A stretch of 64,000 nucleotides of DNA from Salinicola salarius (GCF_002179555.1 NZ_NHOU01000013.1:1-64000); one strand, 5' to 3'. Shown: positions 23,736-32,861, numbered from the stretch's first letter. The notes: generated by a model from the letters alone, not told the origin. Made by a program: numbers and translations.

Positions 23736-26074
23736 AAGTTCAAGATCGCATTCTGGCAGGCATTCGTGATGCAAGCATCTACAACCCTGATATTCAGGTC
23801 GCCCCTGCCTGCATCCTCTGGCCAGACCGTGACCGACAATGGGAAGCGGTTATTCCAGTCCTTCAGGCGGAACTGCCAGAGCTTCTGGTGCTGGGTGACT
23901 ATGCTCCCGAAAAGCGCACCGGCCCGGCGATCTGGCTGCGCTGCGTGATTGCCGGCTTGGCGGATGAAGTATCCCTGGAAGATGGCAGGATACCCATTCT
24001 CTACCTGCCCGGCGTCAGCCGTCAGGATCTGCGGGCGGTGGAAGGTTGCCCGGACTCGCTCAAGCCGCTGGCTGAGTTGCAATACCGTGGCGTGATCTGG
24101 TCCCAGGTGAATGCCAAGGACTGGACCATCCTTGCCTACCTGAAGTCGGACCAGGGTGGTCTTGGCCTTGATGTAGCGCAAGACAGCGAAACCCGGCACG
24201 CCATGCAACTGGCGCTGTACCGACTGCTCGACGAAGACGTCGACTTGCTCAAGGGCAAACGCCTGGATAAGGACTACTTTAATACCCTGTTAACCGGCGG
24301 TGACCCCACCCGGGATCTGCTGTTGTGGCTGGACCAGGGCGATGCATTCCAGGCTGCGAGGGGTGAAAACGAATGGCAGGCTTTTGTGGCGGTATGCACC
24401 TCCCAGTTGGCTTTTAATCCGCAGCATGAGGGGGGGCTGGCAGGGTGCGCCAAGCTTGCGGCCCACGAGGGGCCCTGGCAGGCGGTTTGGCAACGTTTCT
24501 GCGAGGCGCCCCACCGCTACCCCCATATTCCCGCCCAAATTCGCAAGTGCCAACCGCCGGCCTTTGATCTGTTTGCCGATGAAACCGTGGCCGGTGGCTG
24601 GCCTCAGTGGAACCAGGGCCAGGAAGATCACCTGCGCCGTGACTTGCTGACCCTGGCCCAGACTCCTGAGCACCAGGCCCGAGCCAGAATACTGGAGCTC
24701 GAACAGATACATGGCGGCAGGCGATCACTGGTATGGGCGGAACTAGGGGAAGCTCCGCTGGCGTATGCACTGGAACACTTGGCCGCCATGGCCAACTATG
24801 CAAAATCGTCTCTGACGGCGGGCTCTGTGGATGATCTGATGGACGGCTATGCCAACGCTGGCTGGAAAGTGGATGACGGCGTAATGCGCGCCTTGGCCCA
24901 GGTGGAGAGCGCTGCTGACTTTGAGGCTGTTACAACGGCAGTTCGGGCAGTTTACCTTCCCTGGCTGGAAGAGTCCGCCCGCTACCTGCAGAAGATCGTT
25001 GATGGTGCCTCCTATCCGGGTGGCGCCTGCACAACAGTGGCCCCCTTTCCGGCCAGTCCCGGGGATTGTGTGCTCTTTGTCGATGGGCTGCGCTTTGATA
25101 CGGGCAAGCGGTTGGCAGAGATGCTGGAAGCTTCAGGTCTGGATGTGGACGAGGCGCCCACCTGGGCCGCTTTGCCCAGCGTGACCGCCACTGGCAAGGC
25201 GGCGGTGACACCGGTCCGGGATAAAATTCGGGGGGACGATGGCAGCGCGGATTTCGAGCCCGCCGTGGCGGCGACCGGTCAGTCCCTCAAAGGCGGCTAT
25301 CACCTCAAGAAACTGCTGAAGGACACCGGCTGGACGCTGCTGGATCGAACAGAGGACGGCCAGGGGGAAGGTTTCGCCTGGTGTGAGTTTGGCGACATCG
25401 ACCACGAAGGTCACGACCGTGGCTGGAAGCTGGCCAAACACCTGGAAAGCCTTTTGAATGAAGTGCAGAACCGCATTACCGAGCTGTTGGCGGCGGGCTG
25501 GAAGCGAGTACGCGTCGTCACCGATCACGGCTGGCTGCTTCTGCCCGGGGGGCTACCCAAAATTGACCTGCCCAGCGTACTGGCTGAAAGCAAGTGGGGG
25601 CGCTGTGCCGCGCTCAAGGCTGGTGCGGAAACCCAGGAGCGACTGTTCCCCTGGTACTGGAACCCCAGTCACTACTTTGCCCTAGCCGATGGCATTAGTT
25701 GTTTCAAGAAGGGTGAGGATTACGCTCACGGCGGCCTGAGTCTACAGGAGTGCCTGACACTCCAATTGGTGGTGACGGGTGGCGCCTCCGCACAAGGGGC
25801 CATCGAGTTTACCGACCTGGTGTGGAAAGGGTTGCGCTGCACGGTGGCGGTGACGGGCGACTATTCAGGGCTCACATTGGATATCCGTACCCGACCGGGT
25901 GAAGCGGCCAGCAGTGTGGTGGTCGGCTCGAAGCCGCTTAAGGCTAATGGTACCGCCTCCGTGGTTGTCGAAGATGAAGATCTAGAAGGGCAGAAAGCGG
26001 TGGTTGTTCTGCTCGACGAAAATGGTTCTCTGGTTGCCCAGACGGGCACCGTGATTGGTGGGGCTCTTTCTTAA
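23732..26074 (+). CDS. pglZ: BREX alkaline-phosphatase-superfamily protein PglZ (type B-like)
   Basis: The 780-residue protein has the PglZ-domain metal motifs FVDGLRFD (about 449-456) and VTDHGWLLLPGG (about 595-606), with an N-terminal region opening QVAPACILWPDRDRQW. That opening and the length, shorter than E. coli-type PglZ, fit the variant usually labelled type B. PglZ is essential for BREX; nuclease or phosphatase activity has been proposed. It overlaps the HNH gene by four bases, so the defence pair is translationally wired into the BREX operon. Confidence 0.9.
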   Translation: MKVQDRILAGIRDASIYNPDIQVAPACILWPDRDRQWEAVIPVLQAELPELLVLGDYAPEKRTGPAIWLRCVIAGLADEVSLEDGRIPILYLPGVSRQDLRAVEGCPDSLKPLAELQYRGVIWSQVNAKDWTILAYLKSDQGGLGLDVAQDSETRHAMQLALYRLLDEDVDLLKGKRLDKDYFNTLLTGGDPTRDLLLWLDQGDAFQAARGENEWQAFVAVCTSQLAFNPQHEGGLAGCAKLAAHEGPWQAVWQRFCEAPHRYPHIPAQIRKCQPPAFDLFADETVAGGWPQWNQGQEDHLRRDLLTLAQTPEHQARARILELEQIHGGRRSLVWAELGEAPLAYALEHLAAMANYAKSSLTAGSVDDLMDGYANAGWKVDDGVMRALAQVESAADFEAVTTAVRAVYLPWLEESARYLQKIVDGASYPGGACTTVAPFPASPGDCVLFVDGLRFDTGKRLAEMLEASGLDVDEAPTWAALPSVTATGKAAVTPVRDKIRGDDGSADFEPAVAATGQSLKGGYHLKKLLKDTGWTLLDRTEDGQGEGFAWCEFGDIDHEGHDRGWKLAKHLESLLNEVQNRITELLAAGWKRVRVVTDHGWLLLPGGLPKIDLPSVLAESKWGRCAALKAGAETQERLFPWYWNPSHYFALADGISCFKKGEDYAHGGLSLQECLTLQLVVTGGASAQGAIEFTDLVWKGLRCTVAVTGDYSGLTLDIRTRPGEAASSVVVGSKPLKANGTASVVVEDEDLEGQKAVVVLLDENGSLVAQTGTVIGGALS

Positions 26075-26086
26075 GAGGCAAATGTG

Positions 26087-28129
26087 ATGGAATTGGACGA
26101 AATCGACAGAAAGGCCGCAATGGCCCTGGATGGTTACCTGGTGCGAAAGGACCTGGTACGAACCTTCAGCCGCCAATTCCCGGTGCCCACCTATGTGGTC
26201 GAGTTCCTGCTCGGGCGATATTGCGCAAGCACCGACCAGGAGGAGATCAACGAAGGCCTGGAGATCGTGCAGCGGCAGCTCAAGTCCCGCACCGTCAAGG
26301 CCGGTGAGGAGGAGCTGTTCAAGGCCCGGGCAAGAGAAAACGGTGAAGTCAAAATCATCGATCTGATTACCGCCCGCCTGGATGCGAAAACGGACTCTTA
26401 TATTGCTTCCCTCCCCAGCCTCCGCCTGAACGACGTGCGGATCACACCGTCTTTGGTAAACGAGCACGAGCGGATGCTGACCGGCGGTTTCTATGCCGAG
26501 GTAACGCTCAATTACGATGCTGCCATTGCCCAGGAAAGTAATGGTCGCCCCTTCGGTGTTGAAGCCCTGCGGGAGATCCAGCTCTCCAAGCGCGACGTTT
26601 TGGATACCCTTGCAGAGGCCCGGAAGGAATTTACGACGCAGGAGTGGAAAGAGCTGCTGCTAAGGTCCACGGGGATTGAGGCCAGCGGCCTGTCGGAGCG
26701 GCAGCAGGACGCAATTTTGTTGCGTATGGTGCCCTTTGTTGAGCGTAACTATAACTTGGTGGAGCTCGGCCCCAGGGGTACCGGTAAGAGCCATTTGTTC
26801 CAGCAGGTGTCACCCTACGCCCACCTGATTTCCGGTGGTAAAGCCACCGTGGCCAAGATGTTCGTAAACAACGCCAGCGGCCAGCGGGGTTTGGTCTGTC
26901 AGTACGACGTGGTCTGCTTCGATGAAGTGTCCGGCATTTCCTTCGACCAGAAGGACGGCGTGAACATCATGAAGGGCTACATGGAATCGGGTGAGTTCAG
27001 CCGTGGCAAGGAAAACATCCGAGCCGATGGCAGCATCGTACTGGTGGGAAACTTTGACGTCGATGTGGAACATCAGCAGCGGATAGGCCACCTGTTCGGC
27101 CCCATGCCCCCGGAAATGAAAGATGATACGGCGTTTATGGACCGTATCCACGCCTTCTTGCCGGGCTGGGACGTGCCGAAAATAAGCAAGGAGCTTTTAA
27201 CCGACCATTTCGGCCTAGTCAGCGACTTCCTGTCAGAGTGCTGGAGCCAGCTGCGCAATCAGAGCCGGGTAAGCCTGATCCAGAACCGGGTGTTTTTTGG
27301 TGGTGCGCTGTCTGGGCGGGATACCAATGCGGTGAACAAAACGGTCAGCGGCCTGCTTAAGCTACTTTATCCCGGTGACGATGAGGTCTCGGACGAGGAT
27401 ATCGAATGGGCCGTTCGCATTGCCATGGAAGCCCGGCGCCGGGTGAAAGAACAGCAGAAGCGGATCGGTGCGGCAGAATTCAGAAACACCCATTTCAGCT
27501 ATGTCATGGGCGCCGACGGTGTCGAGAAGTTTGTTTCCACCCCGGAGCTTCAGAGCGAGAACAGCATTGGTGACGACCCCTTGGAACCTGGCCAAGTATG
27601 GACCATCTCTCCGGGTGGCGGTGAGGAACATCCCGGCCTGTACCGGATCGAGGTGAACGAAGGCCCAGGGTCCGGCGTCAAGGTCCTGAACAAGCCGGTA
27701 CCGCCCGCGTTCAAGGAAAGCATCGGTTATGCGGAGCAAAACCTGTACGCCCGGTCGGCGCAACTGGTAGGCGACAAGGATCCGCGTCACCACGAGTTTA
27801 CGGTTCAGTTGCGAGCGTTCGACGCCTCCAAATCAGGCGCCAAGCTTGGCATGGCGTCTCTGGTCGCATTGAGCACGGCGCTACTGAAGAAAAGCGTGCG
27901 CGGTGGTTTGATCATTGTGGGGGAGATTAATCTGGGGGGCTCCGTGGAGCCGATCCACAATCCGGTAACGATTGCGGAAATCGCCGTGGAAAAGGGCGCG
28001 ACTGCACTGCTGATGCCTGTTGCCTGCCGCCGGCAGTTATTTGACCTGTCGGATGACATGGCGACCAAGGTTGATATCCAGTTCTACTCCGACGCGCGGG
28101 ATGCTCTGCTCAAAGCCGTTGTGGAGTAG
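26087..28129 (+). CDS. brxL: BREX Lon-like AAA+ protein BrxL
   Basis: The 680-residue protein has an N-terminal BREX-specific domain (MELDEIDRKAAMALDGYLVRKDL-type start), an AAA+ core with Walker A GPRGTGKS (about 227-234) and Walker B VVCFDEVSG, and a C-terminal Lon-like domain (about 570-680). The Lon Ser-Lys dyad is not evident: PSAG is replaced by LGMAS and the GGLKEK segment by HNPVTI, so it is probably not a protease, in line with views of BrxL as a DNA-binding motor. The ATG at 26087 follows AAGAGG; a GTG one codon upstream is possible. It is the last gene of the island. Confidence 0.92.
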   Translation: MELDEIDRKAAMALDGYLVRKDLVRTFSRQFPVPTYVVEFLLGRYCASTDQEEINEGLEIVQRQLKSRTVKAGEEELFKARARENGEVKIIDLITARLDAKTDSYIASLPSLRLNDVRITPSLVNEHERMLTGGFYAEVTLNYDAAIAQESNGRPFGVEALREIQLSKRDVLDTLAEARKEFTTQEWKELLLRSTGIEASGLSERQQDAILLRMVPFVERNYNLVELGPRGTGKSHLFQQVSPYAHLISGGKATVAKMFVNNASGQRGLVCQYDVVCFDEVSGISFDQKDGVNIMKGYMESGEFSRGKENIRADGSIVLVGNFDVDVEHQQRIGHLFGPMPPEMKDDTAFMDRIHAFLPGWDVPKISKELLTDHFGLVSDFLSECWSQLRNQSRVSLIQNRVFFGGALSGRDTNAVNKTVSGLLKLLYPGDDEVSDEDIEWAVRIAMEARRRVKEQQKRIGAAEFRNTHFSYVMGADGVEKFVSTPELQSENSIGDDPLEPGQVWTISPGGGEEHPGLYRIEVNEGPGSGVKVLNKPVPPAFKESIGYAEQNLYARSAQLVGDKDPRHHEFTVQLRAFDASKSGAKLGMASLVALSTALLKKSVRGGLIIVGEINLGGSVEPIHNPVTIAEIAVEKGATALLMPVACRRQLFDLSDDMATKVDIQFYSDARDALLKAVVE

Positions 28130-28133
28130 GTGC

Positions 28134-28141
28134 TCGGCTAG
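28134..28141. repeat. Right island boundary octamer TCGGCTAG
   Basis: The octamer repeats the one at 8144-8151 in direct orientation, five bases after the brxL stop. Base composition and gene content switch back to ureide catabolism within the next 30 bp, so this marks the right edge of the inserted segment to within a few tens of bases. Confidence 0.35.
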
Positions 28142-28169
28142 GCTTTAGTAAAATCACCGTGGCCGATGA

Positions 28170-28901
28170 TCACTCGCCCCAGTCAGCGAACCGCCCAACG
28201 AACGGCTTGGGTCGGGGAAAGGCGAGGTCGCCGTGCTTGCTGGTGCCGAGCCCCAGCGAGACCAGCGATTCCGCCAGTTTCACCGCGGCGCTGACGCCTT
28301 CGATGACGGGCATGCCCAGGTCCAGCGTCAGCCGCTCGGTGAGATCCGCCATGCCGCCACAGCCCAGCACGATGGCGCCGATGCCGTCGTCGTCCCTCGC
28401 TTGGCGGCACTCCTCCAGCAGCGCCTGATAGGCGTTGCCCGCCGGATTTTCCAGCTCCAGCACCGGCAGGTCGGTGGCACGGACTCGCCGGCAGTGATCG
28501 CGGAATCCATACTGGTCGAGCAGGTGCTCGGCAATGATCGCGGTGCGCTGCAATGTCGTGACCACGGAGAATCGCGTACTGATCAGCGTCGCCAGGTGAA
28601 AGCCGGCTTCGGCGATGCCGATGACCGGCGCGCGGGTCAGTTCCCGGGCGGCGAGCAGGCCCGGATCGCCGAAACAGGCGATGATGTAGGCGTCCATTCC
28701 CATCGCTTCGCCGCGACGGATCTCTTCGAGCACGCCGACGGCGCTGATCGCCTCGTCGAAGTGGCTTTCGATCGACACCGGTCCGCTGTCGGGCTGGCTG
28801 ACGTGAATCTGCGTGTTCCCGGCGGCCACGCGGCTGGCGCAGGCGCCGATCTTGTCGGTCATGCTGGCGGTGGTGTTGGGATTGATGACGTGAATACGCA
28901 T
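28170..28901 (-). CDS. Allantoin/hydantoin racemase family protein
   Basis: The 243-residue Asp/Glu-racemase-fold protein starts MRIHVINPNTTASM, the signature of the hydantoin/allantoin racemase branch. It has the two catalytic cysteines, IIACFGDPG (Cys about 76) and VLGCGGM (Cys about 181). It should interconvert R- and S-allantoin so that the stereospecific allantoinase can use both. It is divergent from puuE and shares a promoter region with two GntR-type dyads. Hydantoin racemase is the alternative; the puuE and allE neighbours favour allantoin. Confidence 0.85.
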   Translation of the reverse strand: MRIHVINPNTTASMTDKIGACASRVAAGNTQIHVSQPDSGPVSIESHFDEAISAVGVLEEIRRGEAMGMDAYIIACFGDPGLLAARELTRAPVIGIAEAGFHLATLISTRFSVVTTLQRTAIIAEHLLDQYGFRDHCRRVRATDLPVLELENPAGNAYQALLEECRQARDDDGIGAIVLGCGGMADLTERLTLDLGMPVIEGVSAAVKLAESLVSLGLGTSKHGDLAFPRPKPFVGRFADWGE

Positions 28902-28945
28902 GGCTTGCCACCTTGGCGAGAGGGAAAAATCGCGGTACGTTTATT

Positions 28946-28977
28946 TTGTCCACAAAAATAAACGACTTTGAATACAA
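28946..28977. promoter_or_regulatory. Two GntR-type dyads in the racemase/puuE divergent promoter
   Basis: TTGTCCACAA (28946-28955) and TTGAATACAA (28968-28977) both fit TTGT-N2-ACAA, the second with one mismatch. The first is embedded in a longer AT-rich dyad (28940-28962). They lie between divergent start codons, where they could control the racemase and the puuE-allE unit together. Confidence 0.5.
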
Positions 28978-29045
28978 TATCGACAACGATGGCCGATGAG
29001 ACGCGATTCGCGTCGATCGGTTCGGCAACCACAAGGGCGCTGCGC

Positions 29046-29966
29046 ATGATCTCCCCAGACTACCCCCGCGATCTGATCGGCTATGGCCGCACGCCACCGC
29101 AAGCCAACTGGCCGGGCCGGGCCCGCGTCGCGGTGCAGTTCGTCCTCAACTACGAAGAGGGCGGCGAGAACAGCATCCTCCACGGCGACAGCCACTCCGA
29201 ACAGTTTCTGTCCGAGATTGCCGGCGCCGAGGCCTACCCCGCTCGCCACCTGAGCATGGAGTCGATCTACGAATACGGCTCGCGGGCCGGCGTGTGGCGC
29301 GTGCTGCGCGAGTTCGAGCGGCGCGGTCTGCCGTTGACGATCTTCGGCGTGGCGATGGCGCTGGAACGCAATCCGGAAGTCGCCCAGGCGTTCCGTGAGC
29401 TGGGTCATGAAATCGCCTGCCACGGCTATCGCTGGATCCACTACCAGAACGTGCCGGAAGCGGTCGAGCGCGAGCATCTCGAACGCGCCCTGGCCATTTT
29501 CCAGTCGCTCTACGGCGAGCTGCCGCTGGGCTGGTACACCGGCCGCGACAGCCCCAATACCCGGCGGCTGCTGCTCGACCAGGGCGGCTTCCTCTACGAC
29601 AGCGACTACTACGGCGACGACCTGCCGTTCTGGATGCCGGCCGAGGACAGCCAGGGCCAGACGCATCAGCATCTTGTCGTCCCCTACACGCTGGACACCA
29701 ACGACATGCGCTTTGCCTCGCCGACCGGCTTCGATCACGGCGAGCCGTTCTTCCAGTACCTGCGAGATGCGTTCGACGTGCTCTACGAAGAAGGCGCGGA
29801 AACGCCGAAGATGCTGTCGATCGGCCTGCATTGCCGCCTGGTCGGCCGCCCCGGCCGCTTCCGCGCGCTGCAGCGCTTCCTCGATCACCTCGAAGCGCAC
29901 GACCGGGTGTGGATAACTCGCCGTGTGGATATCGCCCGCCATTGGGCTGCCGAGCATCCGGCCTGA
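29046..29966 (+). CDS. puuE: Allantoinase PuuE (polysaccharide-deacetylase family)
   Basis: The 306-residue protein is a metal-independent-type allantoinase of the NodB fold. It has the family start MISPDYPRDLIGYGRTPP, then VAVQFVLNYEEGGENS, EIACHGYRW and GWYTGRDSPNTRRLL. It hydrolyses allantoin to allantoate and is unrelated to the amidohydrolase AllB. In-frame upstream starts (TTG at 28968, ATG at 28989) would overlap the operator dyads; the ATG at 29046, with AAGGG upstream, fits the family N-terminus. Followed after 17 bp by allE. Confidence 0.92.
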   Translation: MISPDYPRDLIGYGRTPPQANWPGRARVAVQFVLNYEEGGENSILHGDSHSEQFLSEIAGAEAYPARHLSMESIYEYGSRAGVWRVLREFERRGLPLTIFGVAMALERNPEVAQAFRELGHEIACHGYRWIHYQNVPEAVEREHLERALAIFQSLYGELPLGWYTGRDSPNTRRLLLDQGGFLYDSDYYGDDLPFWMPAEDSQGQTHQHLVVPYTLDTNDMRFASPTGFDHGEPFFQYLRDAFDVLYEEGAETPKMLSIGLHCRLVGRPGRFRALQRFLDHLEAHDRVWITRRVDIARHWAAEHPA

Positions 29967-29983
29967 AAAGCAAGGAATCCCTC

Positions 29984-30832
29984 ATGTCACAACGCAGCCA
30001 CGATGCACCTGAAAGAACCTACTACGCCCCCCACGGCGGCCTGCCGCCGCAGAGCCAGCTGATTCACGGCCGTGCGGTCTTCACCGAGGCCTATGCCGTC
30101 ATTCCCAAGGGGGTGATGAGCGATATCGTCACCAGTTTCCTGCCGCATTGGGAGAAGACTCGGCTTTGGGTGCTGTCCCGGCCGCTGTCCGGCTTCGCCG
30201 AGACGTTTTCGCAGTACATCATGGAAGTCTCGCCCGGTGGCGGCAGCGAGCGGCCGGAGCCGGACAGCGGTGCCGAGGGCGTGCTGTTCGTGGTCGAGGG
30301 CGAGATGACGCTGACCGTCGCGGGCGAATCGCACGACATGGCGCCGGGCGGCTACGCCTATCTGCCGCCGGGCTGCGATTGGCAACTTCGCAACACGAGC
30401 GATGCGCCGGTGCGTTTCCACTGGATCCGCAAGGCGTACGAATTCGTCGAGGGGCTGGCTGCTCCGGAACCCTTCGTCACCAACGAGCAGCAGATCGCGC
30501 CGACGCCGATGCCGGACACCGACGGCCGCTGGGCGACCACGCGCTTCGTCGATCCCGCCGATCTGCGCCACGACATGCACGTGACCATCGTCACCTTCCA
30601 GCCGGGCGGCGTTATTCCGTTCGACGAGACCCACGTGATGGAGCACGGCCTCTACGTGCTCGAGGGCCGCGCGGTCTACCACCTCAACCAGGATTGGGTC
30701 GAGGTCGAGGCCGGCGACTACATGTGGCTGCGAGCGTTCTGCCCGCAATCCTGCTATGCCGGCGGATCGGAGCCGTTTCGCTATCTGCTATATAAGGACG
30801 TCAACCGGCACATGAAGCTCAGCCTCTCCTGA
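29984..30832 (+). CDS. allE: (S)-ureidoglycine aminohydrolase
   Basis: The 282-residue bicupin converts S-ureidoglycine to S-ureidoglycolate plus ammonia. The C-terminal cupin keeps the metal ligands: Glu215, His217 and His221 in ETHVMEH, and Gln255 in FCPQSC. AAGGA seven bases before the ATG at 29984 sets the start. Its substrate normally comes from allantoate amidohydrolase, not present in the window; its product feeds AllA at 37,063. It ends 15 bp from the convergent DadA-like gene. Confidence 0.92.
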   Translation: MSQRSHDAPERTYYAPHGGLPPQSQLIHGRAVFTEAYAVIPKGVMSDIVTSFLPHWEKTRLWVLSRPLSGFAETFSQYIMEVSPGGGSERPEPDSGAEGVLFVVEGEMTLTVAGESHDMAPGGYAYLPPGCDWQLRNTSDAPVRFHWIRKAYEFVEGLAAPEPFVTNEQQIAPTPMPDTDGRWATTRFVDPADLRHDMHVTIVTFQPGGVIPFDETHVMEHGLYVLEGRAVYHLNQDWVEVEAGDYMWLRAFCPQSCYAGGSEPFRYLLYKDVNRHMKLSLS

Positions 30833-30847
30833 CGGGATCGACCTCGC

Positions 30848-32149
30848 TCAGCCGAAACGGGCGAGCCGATAAGGCTCCAGCGGCGGCAGGTCGTCCCGGT
30901 GGGCCGATGTGCCAGAGGCGTCGTGTTCGGCGGGGCCGGCCAGGTTGGCGATCATCTCGGCGGTGATCGCCGATTGCGTCAGCCCCAGATGATGATGTCC
31001 GAAGGCCAGCAGCACGCGGCCATTCTCGAGGCGGTCGATGATCGGCAGCGAGTCCGGCAGCGATGGGCGAAAGCCCATCCACGGCGTCGCATCCTCGGCG
31101 TCGAGATCGTTCTTGAACAGGCCCCGGCTCAGGCGATGCAACTGCCACGCTCGCCCCATGTTGGGCGGTGCGTCCAGTCCCGCGAACTCCACGGTGCCGG
31201 CCAGCCTCAGGCCGGTTTCCATCGGCGTCATGATGAAGCGGCGCTCCAGCGAGGTCACCGCGAAGGGCAGTCGGTCATGCTCACGAGGCAGCATCAGGTG
31301 ATAGCCGCGCTCGGTATCCAGCGGTACGCGCTTGCCGGTGAGCTGGGCGGTCAACGCTGCCGAGTGGGCACCACAGGCGATGAGCACCTGGCCGGCCTCG
31401 CGTTCGCCGGCGTCAGTCGTCACGGCGACGCCTTTCGCGGTCAACCGTGCCGATTGCACGGTTTCCTGCGCGAAACGGACGCCCTCGCGCCGGGCAGCTT
31501 CCACCAGGGTCGTGACCACCCGCCACGGGTCCAGCACATGGCCCGTGGCCGGGAAGAACAGCCCGCCCAGCAGCGCGTTCGAGAGCTGCGGCGCCGCGCG
31601 TTGGATCGCGTTCCCATCCCACAGTTCGACCGGCACCTGCTGTTCGCGCATGCGCGACTCGAGCGCTTCCAGCTTCGAGTGCGACTCCGGCTTCTCGTAG
31701 ACCAGCAGCGAGCCATCGGCCTTGAGCAGGTGGCTGCTGTCGACCGATGCCAGCAGGCGTTGCCACGCCGCCAGGCTGCGTTCGTTGAGGGCGCGGATGC
31801 CGGCCACGCTCTGGCGGAACGGCGCCGGGCGCAGGTTCAGGACCAGTCGGGTCAGCCACGGCAGCGCGCGGGGCAGATATTTCCAGTCCAGCCGCAGCGG
31901 CCCCATCGGGTCCATCAGCATGCCGGGCAGCGACCTCAGGATCGAGGCGTCGGCGATCGGGAAGACCTGCTCGGTGGCGAGATGCCCGGCGTTGCCGTAG
32001 GAGGCGCCGCGCCCGGGTTCCTGCTTGTCGAGCACCAGCACGCGCTGGCCCTGACGCGCCAGCGCCAGCGCGCTGGTGACGCCGACGAGACCGGCACCGA
32101 CGACGATGATATCGGTATCGGGCGAAGCCGAAGGGGATGAGTCCGACAT
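30848..32149 (-). CDS. FAD-dependent D-amino-acid (probably D-hydroxyproline) dehydrogenase, DadA-like
   Basis: The 433-residue flavoprotein opens with the Rossmann dinucleotide motif IIVVGAGLVGVTSAL (GxGxxG near 18-23) and carries DAO/DadA hallmarks RGYHLMLP and GHHHLGLTQS. DadA-type enzymes oxidise D-amino acids to imino acids using a membrane acceptor. In a locus with a hydroxyproline 2-epimerase and a DapA-type deaminase, cis-4-hydroxy-D-proline is the likely substrate, giving 1-pyrroline-4-hydroxy-2-carboxylate. It is the last gene of the minus-strand unit 34,981 to 30,848. General D-amino-acid oxidation is the alternative. Confidence 0.85.
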   Translation of the reverse strand: MSDSSPSASPDTDIIVVGAGLVGVTSALALARQGQRVLVLDKQEPGRGASYGNAGHLATEQVFPIADASILRSLPGMLMDPMGPLRLDWKYLPRALPWLTRLVLNLRPAPFRQSVAGIRALNERSLAAWQRLLASVDSSHLLKADGSLLVYEKPESHSKLEALESRMREQQVPVELWDGNAIQRAAPQLSNALLGGLFFPATGHVLDPWRVVTTLVEAARREGVRFAQETVQSARLTAKGVAVTTDAGEREAGQVLIACGAHSAALTAQLTGKRVPLDTERGYHLMLPREHDRLPFAVTSLERRFIMTPMETGLRLAGTVEFAGLDAPPNMGRAWQLHRLSRGLFKNDLDAEDATPWMGFRPSLPDSLPIIDRLENGRVLLAFGHHHLGLTQSAITAEMIANLAGPAEHDASGTSAHRDDLPPLEPYRLARFG

Positions 32150-32198
32150 GCGCTACCTCATGACCAGGGCAACAGAGGGAGTGAAGGGCGACAGCGTA

Positions 32199-32861
32199 TC
32201 AGCCGCTGCGCAGATTCTTTTCCAGCACCGCCGCGATGCCCTCCGCGGCGTCTTTTATGTGGTTTTCCAGCAACTGGCAGGCCTTGTCGACGTCGCCCAG
32301 GCGCGCCAGTTCCAGCAGCTGACGGTGCTCGAGTTCCGCCTTCTCGATCTCGCGGGTATAGAGCAGCTGCATGCGGATATAACGCCCGGACTTGGTGTTC
32401 AACTGGCCGATCATGGCCAGCGTCTCGGGCAGCCCGGAAGGGGCGTACAGCGCGTGGTGAAACGCGAAATTGTAGTCGCTCCAGTTGTCGATCTGGCTGC
32501 CGGAATCGAGCGCGGCGTCGTACTGGCGCAGGATGCTTTCGGCGTGATCGAGGTCCGCCGCCGTCAGGTTCGGGATCGCGTAGCGCAGCACGTAGGTCTC
32601 GAGCAGCACACGCAGATCGAACAGTTCGCGGATCGCCGCCACGGAGAGTTCGGTGGTGAAGGCGCCGCGATGGGCGTGAAATTCCACCAGCCCCTCGGAT
32701 TCCAGGGTCAGCAGCGCCTCCCGGACGGGAATGCGGCTGACGTCGTAGTCCTTGGCCAGCGCATCCTGTCGCAGCTGGGAGCCGCCCTTGAACTCGCCGC
32801 CGAGAATGCGTTCGCGCAGGTCGTCCGCCACGTGCTGGGCTCGGGTCTTGAAAGTCGCCAT
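32199..32861 (-). CDS. GntR-family regulator, FCD subfamily (hydroxyproline module)
   Basis: This 220-residue protein has an N-terminal GntR winged helix (VADDLRERILGGEFKGGSQLRQDALAKDYDVSRIPVREAL-type pattern) and an FCD ligand domain (FDLRVLLETYVLRYAIP, YNFAFHHALY, HRQLLELA). The ATG at 32861 matches the domain boundary; the frame is open further upstream. A TTGTATGCAA dyad lies about 32 bp upstream. It sits inside the hydroxyproline operon, so it likely responds to hydroxyproline or a product. It is the second FCD regulator in the window and may share operators with the one at 7.4 kb. Confidence 0.85.
   Translation of the reverse strand: MATFKTRAQHVADDLRERILGGEFKGGSQLRQDALAKDYDVSRIPVREALLTLESEGLVEFHAHRGAFTTELSVAAIRELFDLRVLLETYVLRYAIPNLTAADLDHAESILRQYDAALDSGSQIDNWSDYNFAFHHALYAPSGLPETLAMIGQLNTKSGRYIRMQLLYTREIEKAELEHRQLLELARLGDVDKACQLLENHIKDAAEGIAAVLEKNLRSG

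Noticed and set aside
8152-28170. Integrase, transposase or tRNA attachment site for the defence island
   Set aside because: I found no recombinase frame and no tRNA-like sequence at either edge; only a short direct octamer.
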